In this document: positions 14,438-23,402 of the stretch, in pieces
Layout of the letters: every line of letters begins with the position of its first letter
Position numbering within the stretch: the stretch's first letter is position 1
DNA from: an uncultured Collinsella sp.
GTDB lineage: Bacteria > Actinomycetota > Coriobacteriia > Coriobacteriales > Coriobacteriaceae
Direction of reading: 5' to 3'
Length of the DNA stretch: 64,000 nt
Assembly (NCBI GenBank): GCA_902470815.1
Contig: CABRHS010000007.1
Span: 54,880-118,879 of the forward strand
The notes under the pieces: model-generated
Seen by the model: only the letters and a program-made list of their open reading frames with translations
Database searches by the model: none
Told to the model about the DNA's origin: nothing
Translations under genes and position numbers: made by a program

Positions 14438-15289
14438 ATGGCGCACATCGAGATCGAGGTCGCCCGTCACGCGGGCGTCTGCTACGGCGTCGAGCGCGCG
14501 CTCGGCATGGCCGAGAAGGCGGCCCGTGAGGCGGCCAAGCCGGTCAACACGCTCGGCCCCCTCATCCACAACCCGCTCGTCGTGAGCGATCTCGAGCGCA
14601 TCGGCGTCGGCACCGCCTCCAGCGTCGACGAGGTTGATGGCGGCACGGTCATCATCCGCGCGCACGGCGTCGTCCCGAGCGTCGTGGATGACGCCCGCGA
14701 CCGCGGTCTCGACGTCCTCGATGCCACCTGCCCCTATGTCAAGAAAGTCCATAACGCCGCCGAGCGACTCGTGCGCGAGGGCTATCAGCTCATCGTGGTG
14801 GGGGAGAGCGGCCACCCGGAGGTCGAGGGCATCATGGGGCACGCCGGCGACGGCGCTCGCGTGGTCTCCTCACCAGAGGACCTCGACGGCATCGAGCTCG
14901 GCCGCAAGGTTGGCGTGGTCGTGCAGACCACCCAGACCCCCTCGGCGCTCGCCGCCATCGTCGGCGAGCTCTCCAAGCGAACCATGGACCTGCGCGTGGT
15001 CAACACCATCTGCTCCGCCACCCAAGAGCGTCAGGACAGCGCCGCCGAGCTCGCCCGTCGCGTCGACGCGATGGTCGTCATAGGCGGCAAGAACTCAGGC
15101 AACACCCGCAGGCTCGCCGAGATCTGCACCTCTGCCTGTCCGCGCACCCACCATATCGAGGACGCCGCCGAGCTTGATGCCGCATGGTTTGACGGCGCGT
15201 GCCGCATCGGTGTCACAGCCGGCGCGTCGACTCCCGCCTCGCATATCGAACGCGCCCTCGACCGCATGCGCTCGCTTTTGGAGGATTGA
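14438..15289 (+). CDS. ispH: 4-hydroxy-3-methylbut-2-enyl diphosphate reductase
   Basis: The 283-residue iron-sulfur enzyme performs the last step of the MEP isoprenoid pathway, producing IPP and DMAPP. Cluster-binding cysteines are visible in GVCYGVERAL, DATCPYVKKVH and NTICSATQERQ. LGPLIHNP, IIRAHGV and GESGHPEV are conserved substrate-contact motifs. This is the short form without the S1 domains fused in many Clostridia. The ATG follows GGGAGG, and its stop overlaps the next start in a TGATG arrangement. Confidence 0.95.
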   Translation: MAHIEIEVARHAGVCYGVERALGMAEKAAREAAKPVNTLGPLIHNPLVVSDLERIGVGTASSVDEVDGGTVIIRAHGVVPSVVDDARDRGLDVLDATCPYVKKVHNAAERLVREGYQLIVVGESGHPEVEGIMGHAGDGARVVSSPEDLDGIELGRKVGVVVQTTQTPSALAAIVGELSKRTMDLRVVNTICSATQERQDSAAELARRVDAMVVIGGKNSGNTRRLAEICTSACPRTHHIEDAAELDAAWFDGACRIGVTAGASTPASHIERALDRMRSLLED

Positions 15290-16692
15290 TGGCCGAGCGC
15301 GATTCGAACATGCCCTCGGTTCCCTCGTATGCGGGCACCGTCGCGCCGTACGCCCTTTCCTCGGAGCCGTCCTCCGAGGGCGCGACCGTCATCTCGGTCA
15401 CGCCCGATTCTCCCGCATACGACATCGGACTCGAACCCGGCATGCGCATCCTCGCCGTTAACGGCAAACCCCTCACCGACATGATCGTGTGGTTGTGGGA
15501 GACCGAGGACGTCGAGGCCGAGATCGAGGTTTTCGACCCGCGTGACAACACGGTCGCCTCGGCGGTCATCGAGCGCTTCCCGGGCGAGGAATGGGGCGTC
15601 GATTTCGACGGCGTCGTCTTCGACGGGATGCGCACCTGCGTGAACGCCTGCGTCTTCTGCTTCATGAACATGTTGCCCAAGGAGAGCCGCTCCACGCTCA
15701 CCATCCGCGACGACGACTACCGCCTGAGTTTCCTTCAAGGCAACTTCGTCACGCTCACGAACATGAAGGGCCATGAGGTCGAGGACGCCATCGACAAGAT
15801 GCTCTCTCCCATGAACGTCTCGCTCCACGCCATCTCGCCGGAATGCCGTCGCAAGCTCATCGGGCGCAACGCCCCGCGCGGCATCGAGGTGCTCGAGCGC
15901 TTTCTCGAGGCGGGCATCGAGATCCACGCGCAGATCGTGCTCTGCCCTGGCATCAACGACGGCGAAGAGCTTCTCGCCACCCTTGAGTACGTCGAGGCGC
16001 ACCCCGGCATCACGAGCCTCGCGATCGTCCCCCTCGGCTTCACTAAACACCAGAAGCGCTTCACCTCGTCGTACTCCGACGATGTCGAGGCCTCGCGTGC
16101 CGTCGTGCACATGCTCGAGACGTTTCAGGCCCGCGCCCGCTCTGAGCGAGGCTGCTCCGTGTTCCAGCTCGCCGATGAGTTCTACATCGACGCGGACCTG
16201 CCAGTTCCGCCTGCCGAGACCTACGACGGATTCCCCCAGTTTTACGATGGCATCGGCATGCTCCGCAGTTTTCTGGATGAGGTCGAGTCCGTGAGAGCTG
16301 CCAGGCCCGATGACATCGGTCGCGTCGCCGCGCGCCTGGGTGCTTTGGGTCGCAGGGCGATCATCGTTTCCGGCGAGGCGGCCCGCGGCACCTTCGGCTC
16401 GTTCTGCAATCTGTTCGAAGCGGGCCGCATCGACGTATTCACCATCAAGAACGAATACTTCGGCGGCAACGTGAACGTCACCGGGCTCATCTGCGCCTGT
16501 GACCTTCTCGGTCAGCTTCCGGCAGACCTCTCGGGTGTCGAGCTCCTCATTCCCGACGTGATGTTCAACTACGACGGCCTCACCCTCGACGGACTCACCC
16601 GCGATGCGGTCACCTCTGAGCTCGAGGGGCGTGGCGCCGTCGTTCACTACGCCACTCCCGCGCCGAATCTCCTGCTCGACGCCTTGATGTAG
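15289..16692 (+). CDS. DUF512 protein with PDZ and putative radical-SAM-type cysteine cluster
   Basis: The 467-residue protein starts with a PDZ-like domain (about 25-90: VISVTPDSPAYDIGLEPGMR) and then has CVNACVFC (C-x3-C-x2-C, about residues 119-126), the spacing of radical SAM iron-sulfur sites. The DUF512 domain follows, with LSFLQGNFVTLTN, SLHAISPECRR and LCPGINDG. The function is unknown in all bacteria. The gene is conserved next to der in Clostridia and Actinobacteria, as here. The ATG overlaps the ispH stop by one base. A membrane role is not suggested; no signal peptide is visible. Confidence 0.88.
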   Translation: MAERDSNMPSVPSYAGTVAPYALSSEPSSEGATVISVTPDSPAYDIGLEPGMRILAVNGKPLTDMIVWLWETEDVEAEIEVFDPRDNTVASAVIERFPGEEWGVDFDGVVFDGMRTCVNACVFCFMNMLPKESRSTLTIRDDDYRLSFLQGNFVTLTNMKGHEVEDAIDKMLSPMNVSLHAISPECRRKLIGRNAPRGIEVLERFLEAGIEIHAQIVLCPGINDGEELLATLEYVEAHPGITSLAIVPLGFTKHQKRFTSSYSDDVEASRAVVHMLETFQARARSERGCSVFQLADEFYIDADLPVPPAETYDGFPQFYDGIGMLRSFLDEVESVRAARPDDIGRVAARLGALGRRAIIVSGEAARGTFGSFCNLFEAGRIDVFTIKNEYFGGNVNVTGLICACDLLGQLPADLSGVELLIPDVMFNYDGLTLDGLTRDAVTSELEGRGAVVHYATPAPNLLLDALM

Positions 16693-16785
16693 CCCCCTGC
16701 CGCAGGACGGGCGTATTTTCGCAAGGAGTTTCGTGAGCGAAGCGAACCGCGCCTGAAGGAATTATGCCCGTGCGCGGCAGGGGGC
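16692..16785. repeat. 94-bp intergenic inverted-repeat element
   Basis: The ends are a perfect 12-bp inverted repeat (gccccctgccgc at 16692-16703, reverse complement at 16774-16785). A second inner pair is ACGGGC/GCCCGT (16707-16712 and 16766-16771), with further short TTCGC/GCGAA pairing inside. It begins on the last base of the DUF512 gene and precedes the der promoter. There is no T-run, so it is not a standard terminator; it may be a small non-autonomous repeat or a structured RNA. Confidence 0.7.
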
Positions 16786-16842
16786 AGAGGGTGCGTGCGG
16801 CATGCTAGAATTTCAGCAACTTTGACTTTCCAAGGAGAACCT

Positions 16843-18180
16843 ATGTCTCGTCCTATCGTCGCGATCGTCGGCCGCCCCAATGTGGGTAAATCGACGCTCG
16901 TCAATCGCATCGCACAGACCTCGGACGCCATCGTCCATCAGAGCCGCGGCGTCACGCGCGACCGCAGCTACCATGTTGCCGACTGGAACGGCCATGAGTT
17001 CATGCTCGTCGACACGGGCGGCATCGAGCCCATGAAGAGCGACGACGTCTTCGCCACCTCCATTCGCGACCAGGCCCTCGCCGCGGCCGAGGAGGCCGCC
17101 GTCATCCTGTTCGTCGTCGACGGCTCGGTCGGCGTCACCGAGGAGGACGAGAGCGTGGCGCGCATGGTGCGCAAGCTCAAGAAGCCCACGTTCCTGCTCG
17201 TGAACAAGCTCGACAACCCCGCGCGCGAGAACGACAGCCTCTGGGAGTTCTATTCCCTGGGCGTGGGGGAGCCGGTGGCGGTCTCCGCCCTTCACGGCCA
17301 TGGGACCGGCGACCTCCTCGACGAGGTCGTCGCCCTTCTGCCCGAGGATGCGGGCGATGAGGATGACGAGCCCGACACGCTGCGCGTGGCCATCATCGGC
17401 CGCCCGAACGCCGGCAAGTCCTCCCTCTTCAACAAGATGATCGGCAATGACCGCTCCATCGTGAGCAACATCGCCGGCACTACGCGCGATGCCATCGACA
17501 CGGTCGTAGAGCGCAATGGCAAGCGCTACCGCATGGTGGACACCGCTGGCATCCGCAAGAAGAGCACCGTCTACGAGAACATCGAGTATTATTCCATGGT
17601 CCGCGGTCTGCGCGCCATCGATCGCGCCGACGTCGCGCTGCTCGTCGTCGACGCCTCCACGGGCGTGACCGAGCAGGACCAGAAGGTTGCCAATCTCGCC
17701 ATCGAGCGCGGCTGCGCCCTGGTTGTTCTCCTCAATAAATGGGATCTTCTCAAGGATGACTACGAGCGCGAGGCCGTCATGGAGACGGTCGACCGTCGCC
17801 TGACCATGGCCCCTTGGGCGGAGTACCTGCGTATTTCCGCCATGACTGGTCGATCCGTCCATAAGATCTGGGACATGGTGGACGCCGCGGCAGAGCGCCG
17901 CGCGAGCCACATTACCACCTCGCAGCTCAACCGTCTGCTCACCGATATGCGCGAATTCGGCCACACCGTCTCCGACGGCAAGCGTCGCCTCAAGATGCAT
18001 TACGTCACGCAGACGGGGGATAAGCCCCCGGCGTTCACGTTCTTCGTCAACCACACCGACTTGGTGACCGACAACTACAGGCGTTACATCGAAAACCGCA
18101 TGCGCGCCACGTTCGACTTCAAGGGCACCCCCATCCGTCTTCGCTTCCGCGCCAAGAAGAGCGACAAGGACAAGGAGTAG
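16843..18180 (+). CDS. der: Ribosome biogenesis GTPase Der (EngA)
   Basis: The 445-residue protein has two tandem GTPase domains and a C-terminal KH-like domain. The G1 motifs are GRPNVGKST (about residue 9) and GRPNAGKSS (about 187), G3 motifs are DTGGI and DTAGI, and G4 motifs are NKLD and NKWD. Der is needed for 50S subunit assembly. CAAGGAGA precedes the ATG at 16843, and TAGAAT at 16806-16811 could serve as a -10 element. It leads a der-plsY-gpsA group. Confidence 0.97.
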   Translation: MSRPIVAIVGRPNVGKSTLVNRIAQTSDAIVHQSRGVTRDRSYHVADWNGHEFMLVDTGGIEPMKSDDVFATSIRDQALAAAEEAAVILFVVDGSVGVTEEDESVARMVRKLKKPTFLLVNKLDNPARENDSLWEFYSLGVGEPVAVSALHGHGTGDLLDEVVALLPEDAGDEDDEPDTLRVAIIGRPNAGKSSLFNKMIGNDRSIVSNIAGTTRDAIDTVVERNGKRYRMVDTAGIRKKSTVYENIEYYSMVRGLRAIDRADVALLVVDASTGVTEQDQKVANLAIERGCALVVLLNKWDLLKDDYEREAVMETVDRRLTMAPWAEYLRISAMTGRSVHKIWDMVDAAAERRASHITTSQLNRLLTDMREFGHTVSDGKRRLKMHYVTQTGDKPPAFTFFVNHTDLVTDNYRRYIENRMRATFDFKGTPIRLRFRAKKSDKDKE

Positions 18181-18183
18181 GGG

Positions 18184-18918
18184 ATGGACGGCATGAGTCG
18201 CTTCCTTGCCCTCGCATCGACCGAGATGCCCGATGCGAGCTGGTTGCCGCTGATTCTCGCCTATGTGGTCACGTTCCTCGTGTGCGGCATTCCCTTTGGT
18301 AAGATCTTCGCTCGGTTTTTCGGAAAGATCGATTTGCAGAAGGTCGGGTCGGGCAACATCGGAACCACGAACGCCCTGCGAGCCGGCGGCCCTAAAGTAG
18401 CGGTTCCGACGCTCATCTGCGACGTGCTCAAGGGCGTCTTCGGCGTGAACCTCGTTCGGCTGACCGTTGCGAACATGATCGGCATCGATTTCTCCGACGT
18501 GCTTGCCATCGACGGCGGCGCCGGGGTTGGCGACACCTTCCTCGCGATTGCCGGCCTGGTGTGCCTATGCGGTCACATCTTCTCGCCCTATCTCCACTTC
18601 AAGGGGGGTAAGGGCATCGCGACGGGCGTGGGCGTGCTGTTCGGGCTCTCATGGCCGTTCGCATTGCTGCATCTCGGGATCTTCATCGCGGTGGTCGCCC
18701 TCACGCGCCTCGTGTCGCTCGGCTCCATCATCACCGTCCTCGCCCTGCCCATCACGGTTCCGCTGTATTTCGCAGCCGATAGCCTGGGCTTCAAGGTGGT
18801 CCTGTCCCTGCTCGGCCTCCTGATCGTCTGGGCTCACCGCTCCAACGTCAAGAAGCTTCTGAACGGCACGGAATCCAAGCTGTCTTTCTCTAAACGCGTC
18901 GACAAGATGGATGAGTAA
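18184..18918 (+). CDS. plsY: Glycerol-3-phosphate acyltransferase PlsY
   Basis: A 244-residue membrane enzyme that transfers an acyl group from acyl-phosphate to glycerol-3-phosphate, the first step of phospholipid synthesis in most bacteria. The signature motifs are present: CGIPFGKIFAR, VGSGNIGTTNALRAGG, and HFKGGKGIATGVGVLFG. About five to seven hydrophobic segments are visible. It is longer than typical PlsY (about 200) because of a longer second cytoplasmic loop and a short tail. AAGGAG lies upstream, and it overlaps gpsA by eight bases. Confidence 0.95.
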   Translation: MDGMSRFLALASTEMPDASWLPLILAYVVTFLVCGIPFGKIFARFFGKIDLQKVGSGNIGTTNALRAGGPKVAVPTLICDVLKGVFGVNLVRLTVANMIGIDFSDVLAIDGGAGVGDTFLAIAGLVCLCGHIFSPYLHFKGGKGIATGVGVLFGLSWPFALLHLGIFIAVVALTRLVSLGSIITVLALPITVPLYFAADSLGFKVVLSLLGLLIVWAHRSNVKKLLNGTESKLSFSKRVDKMDE

Positions 18919-19927
18919 CATGCGCATCGCACTGATCGGAACCGGCTCGTGGGGCACCGCCATGGCGGGACTCGTGGCAAGCCACGGGCATGAGGTCGTC
19001 ATGTGGTCGTACGACCCCGAGCCCGCTGCCGAGATCAACGAGCACCACACCAACTCCTGCTACCTCAAGGATTACGTCCTGCCGGACAGCGTGAGCGCCA
19101 CCTCATCGCATCAGGCGGCCCTGGACGGCGCCGACGCCGCCATCTTCGCCGTGCCGTCCTCGTTCCTCCGCGGCGTCGCGCGCGACTGCTCGCCCTACAT
19201 CGCCGGCGACCTTCCCATCCTCTGTCTCGCCAAGGGCATCGAGTTGGGAACCGGTCTGCTCATGAGCGATGTTATCGCGGGGGAGGTTGGCCATCCCGAG
19301 CGGATCGCCGCGCTTTCCGGCCCCAATCACGCAGAGGAGATCTGCCACGGGGCCCTGTCCGCCTCCACCATCGCCTGCGAGAGCACCGAGGTCGGCGAGT
19401 ACTTCAAGTCCCTCACGCTGAGCCCGACCTTCCGCGTGTACCTCTCGTCCGACATGGTCGGCGTTGAGTTGTGCGGTGCCATGAAGAACGTCATGGCCAT
19501 CATCTGCGGCATCGCGGCGGGATCGGGCATGGGCGACAACGCGCTCGCCATGATCATGACCCGAGGGCTTGCCGAGATCAGCCGTCTGGTCCACGCATGC
19601 GGGGGAGAGGCCATGACCTGCATGGGGCTCGCCGGCATGGGCGACCTGATCGTCACCTGCACCTCGCACCATTCGCGCAACCGGACGTTCGGCGAGGCCT
19701 TTGCCCGCGGTGAATCGCTCGATGAGTACCAGGCCCGCCGACGTATGGTCGTCGAGGGTGCCGCCGCGGCCAAGAGCGTGAGCGAGCTCGCCCGCGCCAA
19801 GGGCGTCGACGTGCCCTTCACGTTCGCCCTTGAGCAGCTGCTCTATGGTGACCTCACCCTAGAGGGCGCCCTCGAGGCCCTGCTCAAGCGCACTCCGAGC
19901 GAGGAGTTTTACGGCCTCGACGAGTAA
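18911..19927 (+). CDS. gpsA: Glycerol-3-phosphate dehydrogenase [NAD(P)+]
   Basis: The 338-residue enzyme makes sn-glycerol-3-phosphate from dihydroxyacetone phosphate and supplies PlsY encoded just upstream. The Rossmann fold starts at IALIGTGSWGTAMA. The catalytic Lys lies in CGAMKNVMAIICGIA, and later motifs are GLAGMGDLIVTC and SRNRTFG. An ATG at 18911 overlaps plsY, and a second ATG at 18920 (MRIALIGTG) is equally plausible. Gene order der-plsY-gpsA is conserved in Firmicutes and Actinobacteria. Confidence 0.96.
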   Translation: MSNMRIALIGTGSWGTAMAGLVASHGHEVVMWSYDPEPAAEINEHHTNSCYLKDYVLPDSVSATSSHQAALDGADAAIFAVPSSFLRGVARDCSPYIAGDLPILCLAKGIELGTGLLMSDVIAGEVGHPERIAALSGPNHAEEICHGALSASTIACESTEVGEYFKSLTLSPTFRVYLSSDMVGVELCGAMKNVMAIICGIAAGSGMGDNALAMIMTRGLAEISRLVHACGGEAMTCMGLAGMGDLIVTCTSHHSRNRTFGEAFARGESLDEYQARRRMVVEGAAAAKSVSELARAKGVDVPFTFALEQLLYGDLTLEGALEALLKRTPSEEFYGLDE

Positions 19928-20035
19928 GCCCGGGACCCGGCCGGGTACGGCCCTCTCCGGGCTCGCCCGTGTCCTGAGCAGACTTGGCCCACACGTCAGC
20001 AAACCGCATATCAACCCCTTTGAAAGGAACGCGCC

Positions 20036-20716
20036 ATGTCAGACTCAATCCAGATCTCACCTTCGATCCTCTCAGCCGATATGGCGCACCTCGCACGCGA
20101 CCTCGAGCGCATCTCAAACGCCGACCTTATCCACGTGGACGTGATGGACGGGCATTTCGTCCCGAACCTGAGCTACGGCACGGCGATCGTGAGGGCCTGC
20201 AAGACCGCGACGGACATCCCGCTCGACGTGCACCTCATGGTCTCCAATCCCGATAACACGGTGGACTGGTACATCGATGCGGGCGCGGACATCATCACCG
20301 TGCATTACGAGGCCTCCACGCACCTGCATCGCACCATCGCCCACATCAAGGAGCGCGGCTGCAAGGCGGGCGTCGTGCTCAACCCCGCCACTCCCGTCGC
20401 GGTCCTCGAGGACATCATCGACGACCTCGACATGGTTCTCCTCATGAGCGTGAACCCTGGTTTCGGCGGGCAGAAGTTCATTCCCCGCACGCTCGAGAAG
20501 CTCTCGCAGCTCCGCGCCATGTGCGAACGTCGCGGGGTCTCGCCGCTCATCGAGGTCGACGGTGGCGTGGGCGAGGGGAATGCCGAGGGCATCGCCCGCG
20601 AGGGCGCCACGGTCCTCGTCGCCGGTTCCGCGGTCTTCGGCGCGACTGACCTCGCTGCGGCTGTGGATGCGATCCGCGCCGCCGGCGAGCGCGGGCGCGC
20701 CCAGATGGGCGCGTGA
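20036..20716 (+). CDS. rpe: Ribulose-phosphate 3-epimerase
   Basis: A 226-residue TIM-barrel enzyme interconverting ribulose-5-phosphate and xylulose-5-phosphate in the pentose phosphate pathway. Conserved features are SPSILSADMAHL at the start, HVDVMDGHFVPN (metal-binding His and Asp), DVHLMV, VNPGFGGQKF and EVDGGVG. GAAAGGAA precedes the ATG. A 108-base gap separates it from gpsA and may contain its own promoter. The next gene starts three bases after the stop. Confidence 0.96.
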   Translation: MSDSIQISPSILSADMAHLARDLERISNADLIHVDVMDGHFVPNLSYGTAIVRACKTATDIPLDVHLMVSNPDNTVDWYIDAGADIITVHYEASTHLHRTIAHIKERGCKAGVVLNPATPVAVLEDIIDDLDMVLLMSVNPGFGGQKFIPRTLEKLSQLRAMCERRGVSPLIEVDGGVGEGNAEGIAREGATVLVAGSAVFGATDLAAAVDAIRAAGERGRAQMGA

Positions 20717-20719
20717 TCT

Positions 20720-21886
20720 ATGGTCACCTCAGCGTACGTGAACCTGGATTACGCCGCCTCGACCCCCATGCGGCCCGAGGCCATTCAAGCCCAGGCGGAT
20801 TACGACTCTTCCGAGCTGGCCGGCGTGAACCCAAATTCACTTCACTCCCTGGGGCGCCGCGCGTCCATTCGGTTGGAGGAGTGCCGGCGCTCGATCGCGC
20901 GCAGCATGGGCGCGCGCGTCCGCTCGAGTGAGGTCATTTTCACGGGTGGCGGCACCGAGGCCAACGTGCTCGCGCTTTTGGGGATTCCCGAGGGCGTAAG
21001 GGAGCGTGACCGCAAGCGCGACCGCGTCATCGTGTCCGCAATCGAACATGACTCCATCCTCGACAACCTCCCCCTGCTCCGCGCCGCCGGCTTCAGGGTG
21101 GACCTTGTCAAACCGGATAGGACCGGTCGCGTTACCCCGGTGGCTCTTGAGGGCCTCATGGGGCCCGATGTCGCGCTGGTTTCCGTCATGGCGTCCAACA
21201 ACGAGACCGGCGTCGTGCAGCCCATCGGCGATCTGGCTGATATTGCCCACGCCAATGGCGCCCTCATGCACACGGACGCCATCCAGGGCTGGCTCCACAT
21301 TCCCCTCGATGTCGGAGACCTCGGTGTCGATGCCCTGTCGATCGCGGGGCACAAGGTGGGCGGACCGGTGGGGCTGGGGGCCTTGTACCTCAAGACGCGC
21401 ACGCCGATCCGTCCTCGCTCGCATGGAGGGGGGCAGGAGGCTGGGCTCAGGTCAGGCACGCAGGATCTCCGCGCCGCTGTCGCTCTGGCGGCCGTCGTCG
21501 ACGCCCTCCGCCCGCAGGTCGAGTGTCATCGCACGCGGCTATCCGCCGCGGCCGACGCGCTGTACGCCCGCCTTTGCTCCCATCCGCGCATTCACGCCAC
21601 GATGGGCGACTGGACCGAGGTCGACCGACTTCCCGGCATAGTGAGCCTGTATGTCGACGGCATGGACTCCGAGGAGCTCATCCTTCAGCTCGATGGGCGC
21701 GGGTACGAGGTCTCGGCCGGCAGCGCCTGCTCGAGTGGCAGCCTCGACGCGAGCCACGTGCTCCGCGCCATGGGCATACCGCGTGAGAGCGCTCTGGGTT
21801 CACTCAGGGTCTCGTTCGACGACCGCCTGCCGTCCGGCGCACTCGACTCGTTCGCGGATGCGTTGCTCGAGGTGGTGGGGGAATGA
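20720..21886 (+). CDS. Cysteine desulfurase / class V aminotransferase (NifS/IscS-like)
   Basis: A 388-residue PLP enzyme that removes sulfur from cysteine for iron-sulfur clusters or tRNA thiolation. The N-terminus is VNLDYAASTPM, the PLP-binding Lys is K212 in SIAGHKVGGP, and the mobile catalytic Cys is C337 in SAGSACSSGS. HGGGQEAGLRSGT is also conserved. No scaffold gene (iscU) or thiI/mnmA lies beside it, so the sulfur acceptor is undetermined. It overlaps the following Nif3 gene by four bases. Confidence 0.92.
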   Translation: MVTSAYVNLDYAASTPMRPEAIQAQADYDSSELAGVNPNSLHSLGRRASIRLEECRRSIARSMGARVRSSEVIFTGGGTEANVLALLGIPEGVRERDRKRDRVIVSAIEHDSILDNLPLLRAAGFRVDLVKPDRTGRVTPVALEGLMGPDVALVSVMASNNETGVVQPIGDLADIAHANGALMHTDAIQGWLHIPLDVGDLGVDALSIAGHKVGGPVGLGALYLKTRTPIRPRSHGGGQEAGLRSGTQDLRAAVALAAVVDALRPQVECHRTRLSAAADALYARLCSHPRIHATMGDWTEVDRLPGIVSLYVDGMDSEELILQLDGRGYEVSAGSACSSGSLDASHVLRAMGIPRESALGSLRVSFDDRLPSGALDSFADALLEVVGE

Positions 21887-22689
21887 GGGTGCAAGAGCTC
21901 GCCGACGAGCTTCTCCGCATGTTCCCCGCCGCCGACGCCGAGTCTTGGGACCGCGTGGGCCTTTCCGTCGGTAACCCCGAAGCCGAGGTTACGCGGGTCG
22001 CATGTGCCCTGGATGCGACGGTTGAGTCCATTCTGGCGGCGCAGGGTGCCGGTTGCGACGTCCTGCTTGCCCATCACCCGGTGAGCATATCGCCGCCCGA
22101 TCTGCTCGCGCCCGCCGCGCCTGCGCGCCCATCCGCCTCGGCGGCCATGTACGAGGCCGTCCGGCGCGGCGTCTCCATCGTGTCTCTGCACACCAATCTG
22201 GACCGGTCTCGTGTGGCGAGGGATGCGCTTCCCGCTCTTCTGGGCCTCTCGGCTGATTCCTCGCTCGAGTTCCCGGACGAGCCGGCTCGATGCGGCCTGG
22301 GCTCCGTCTGCCCCATCGAGCCATGCCCCCTCGAGGACCTCGCCTCCCGCGCTGAGCGCGCGTTTGCCACGAGAGCACGGGTCTGGGGCAACAGGGCCGC
22401 GATCGTCCGGCGCGTCGCCTTCATGGGCGGCTCTCTGGGTGACTTTGGGGACCTCGCGATCGACGCGGGTTGCGACTGCGTGATCGCGGGTGAGCTGGGG
22501 TACCACCGTGCGCAGGATCTGTTCCTGCGAGGCCTTTCCGTGATGCTGCTCGGCCACGATCGGTCCGAGCAGCCGTTCTGCAGCGTGTTGGCTGATGCCG
22601 CCACCCAAGCCGGCATCGCTCGCGACTGCATCCACATCATCCCGCTCCCAACGCAATGGTGGGAGCCCGTTCAAGGAGGACATTCATGA
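21883..22689 (+). CDS. Nif3-like dinuclear metal centre protein
   Basis: A 268-residue NIF3/YbgI (DUF34) family protein, a toroidal hexamer with two metal ions per subunit in known structures. Motifs are SWDRVGLSVGNP, LLAHHPVSI (the metal-binding histidine pair), SLHTNLDRSR and a C-terminal GELGYHRAQD...GHDRSEQPF. The family is implicated in GTP cyclohydrolase-like or metal-insertase activity, but its role is unsettled. It overlaps both neighbours by four bases (ATGA), indicating tight coupling with the zinc-ribbon gene, a pairing known in actinobacteria. Confidence 0.9.
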   Translation: MRVQELADELLRMFPAADAESWDRVGLSVGNPEAEVTRVACALDATVESILAAQGAGCDVLLAHHPVSISPPDLLAPAAPARPSASAAMYEAVRRGVSIVSLHTNLDRSRVARDALPALLGLSADSSLEFPDEPARCGLGSVCPIEPCPLEDLASRAERAFATRARVWGNRAAIVRRVAFMGGSLGDFGDLAIDAGCDCVIAGELGYHRAQDLFLRGLSVMLLGHDRSEQPFCSVLADAATQAGIARDCIHIIPLPTQWWEPVQGGHS

Positions 22690-23399
22690 GCCTTGGCTCC
22701 GACCTGATCAAGCTGCAGCAGACCGACCTCGACCTCGATCGCGAGCGCAAGACACTCAAGAACCTACCCGTCATCGCGGAGCTCGCCAAGAAGCGCGCCT
22801 CGTACGCCCGCCTCAAGTCCGAGGCCACGCGCCTGCTCGCGGCGCGCAAGGATGCGCAGATCGCCGTCGATGACCTTGACGAGGCCGAGCGCTCTTGTCG
22901 CGAGGCGGCCGCCGCCGCGAAAGCGCGCCCGCTCGACGCCACGGATTACCGCGCGGTGCACGATCTCGAGGTTGAGCTCTCCCTCCTCGCGAAGAAAATC
23001 GACAAGATCGAGTACGACCGTCCCTCGGCGCTCGAGGCCCTCGAGACGGCTTGTGAACGTGAGCAGAAGCTCTCCGGCTACATCAAGCGCTTCGAGGAGG
23101 GCATCGTGGCCGACACGAAGGCCGCACGCGCTCAGGCCGCCGAGCTCCAGGCGTCCATCGACGAGTTGACCCTTCGACGCGAGCACCTGCTGGGCCGTCT
23201 GCCCGAGGATGTCCGAGCCACGTATGAGCGCGGCCTCGAGAGGTTCAAGGGGCTGGTCGTCGAGCGCATCGAGGGCAATGTTCCCACCATTTGCCGAACC
23301 GCCCTCCAGCCCGCCTCCATGGACGCCCTGCGCCATGCCGGCGATATCGCCGAGTGCCCCTACTGCCATCGAATCATCGTCGTCAACGACCAGGAGTAG
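22686..23399 (+). CDS. C4-type zinc-ribbon coiled-coil protein (Rv2229c/CT398-like)
   Basis: A 237-residue protein with a long antiparallel coiled coil (about 1-175, KLQQTDLDLDRERKTLKNLP and later heptads) and a C-terminal ribbon. Relatives carry two CxxC knuckles; here only the second is intact (AECPYCHR), while the first is reduced to a single Cys (PTICRTAL). The zinc site may therefore be altered. GGAGG precedes the ATG at 22686. Homologues beside nif3 genes are proposed to act in nucleic-acid or secretion processes; the function is not established. Confidence 0.85.
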   Translation: MSLGSDLIKLQQTDLDLDRERKTLKNLPVIAELAKKRASYARLKSEATRLLAARKDAQIAVDDLDEAERSCREAAAAAKARPLDATDYRAVHDLEVELSLLAKKIDKIEYDRPSALEALETACEREQKLSGYIKRFEEGIVADTKAARAQAAELQASIDELTLRREHLLGRLPEDVRATYERGLERFKGLVVERIEGNVPTICRTALQPASMDALRHAGDIAECPYCHRIIVVNDQE

Positions 23400-23402
23400 C
23401 GC

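Noticed and set aside
15031..16647. 538-codon minus-strand frame antisense to the DUF512 gene
   Set aside because: Shadow of the real gene, which has PDZ and cysteine motifs and coupling to ispH.
19928..20035. Terminator between gpsA and rpe
   Set aside because: GC-rich inverted repeats are present but there is no T-run and the stem is interrupted; not convincing.
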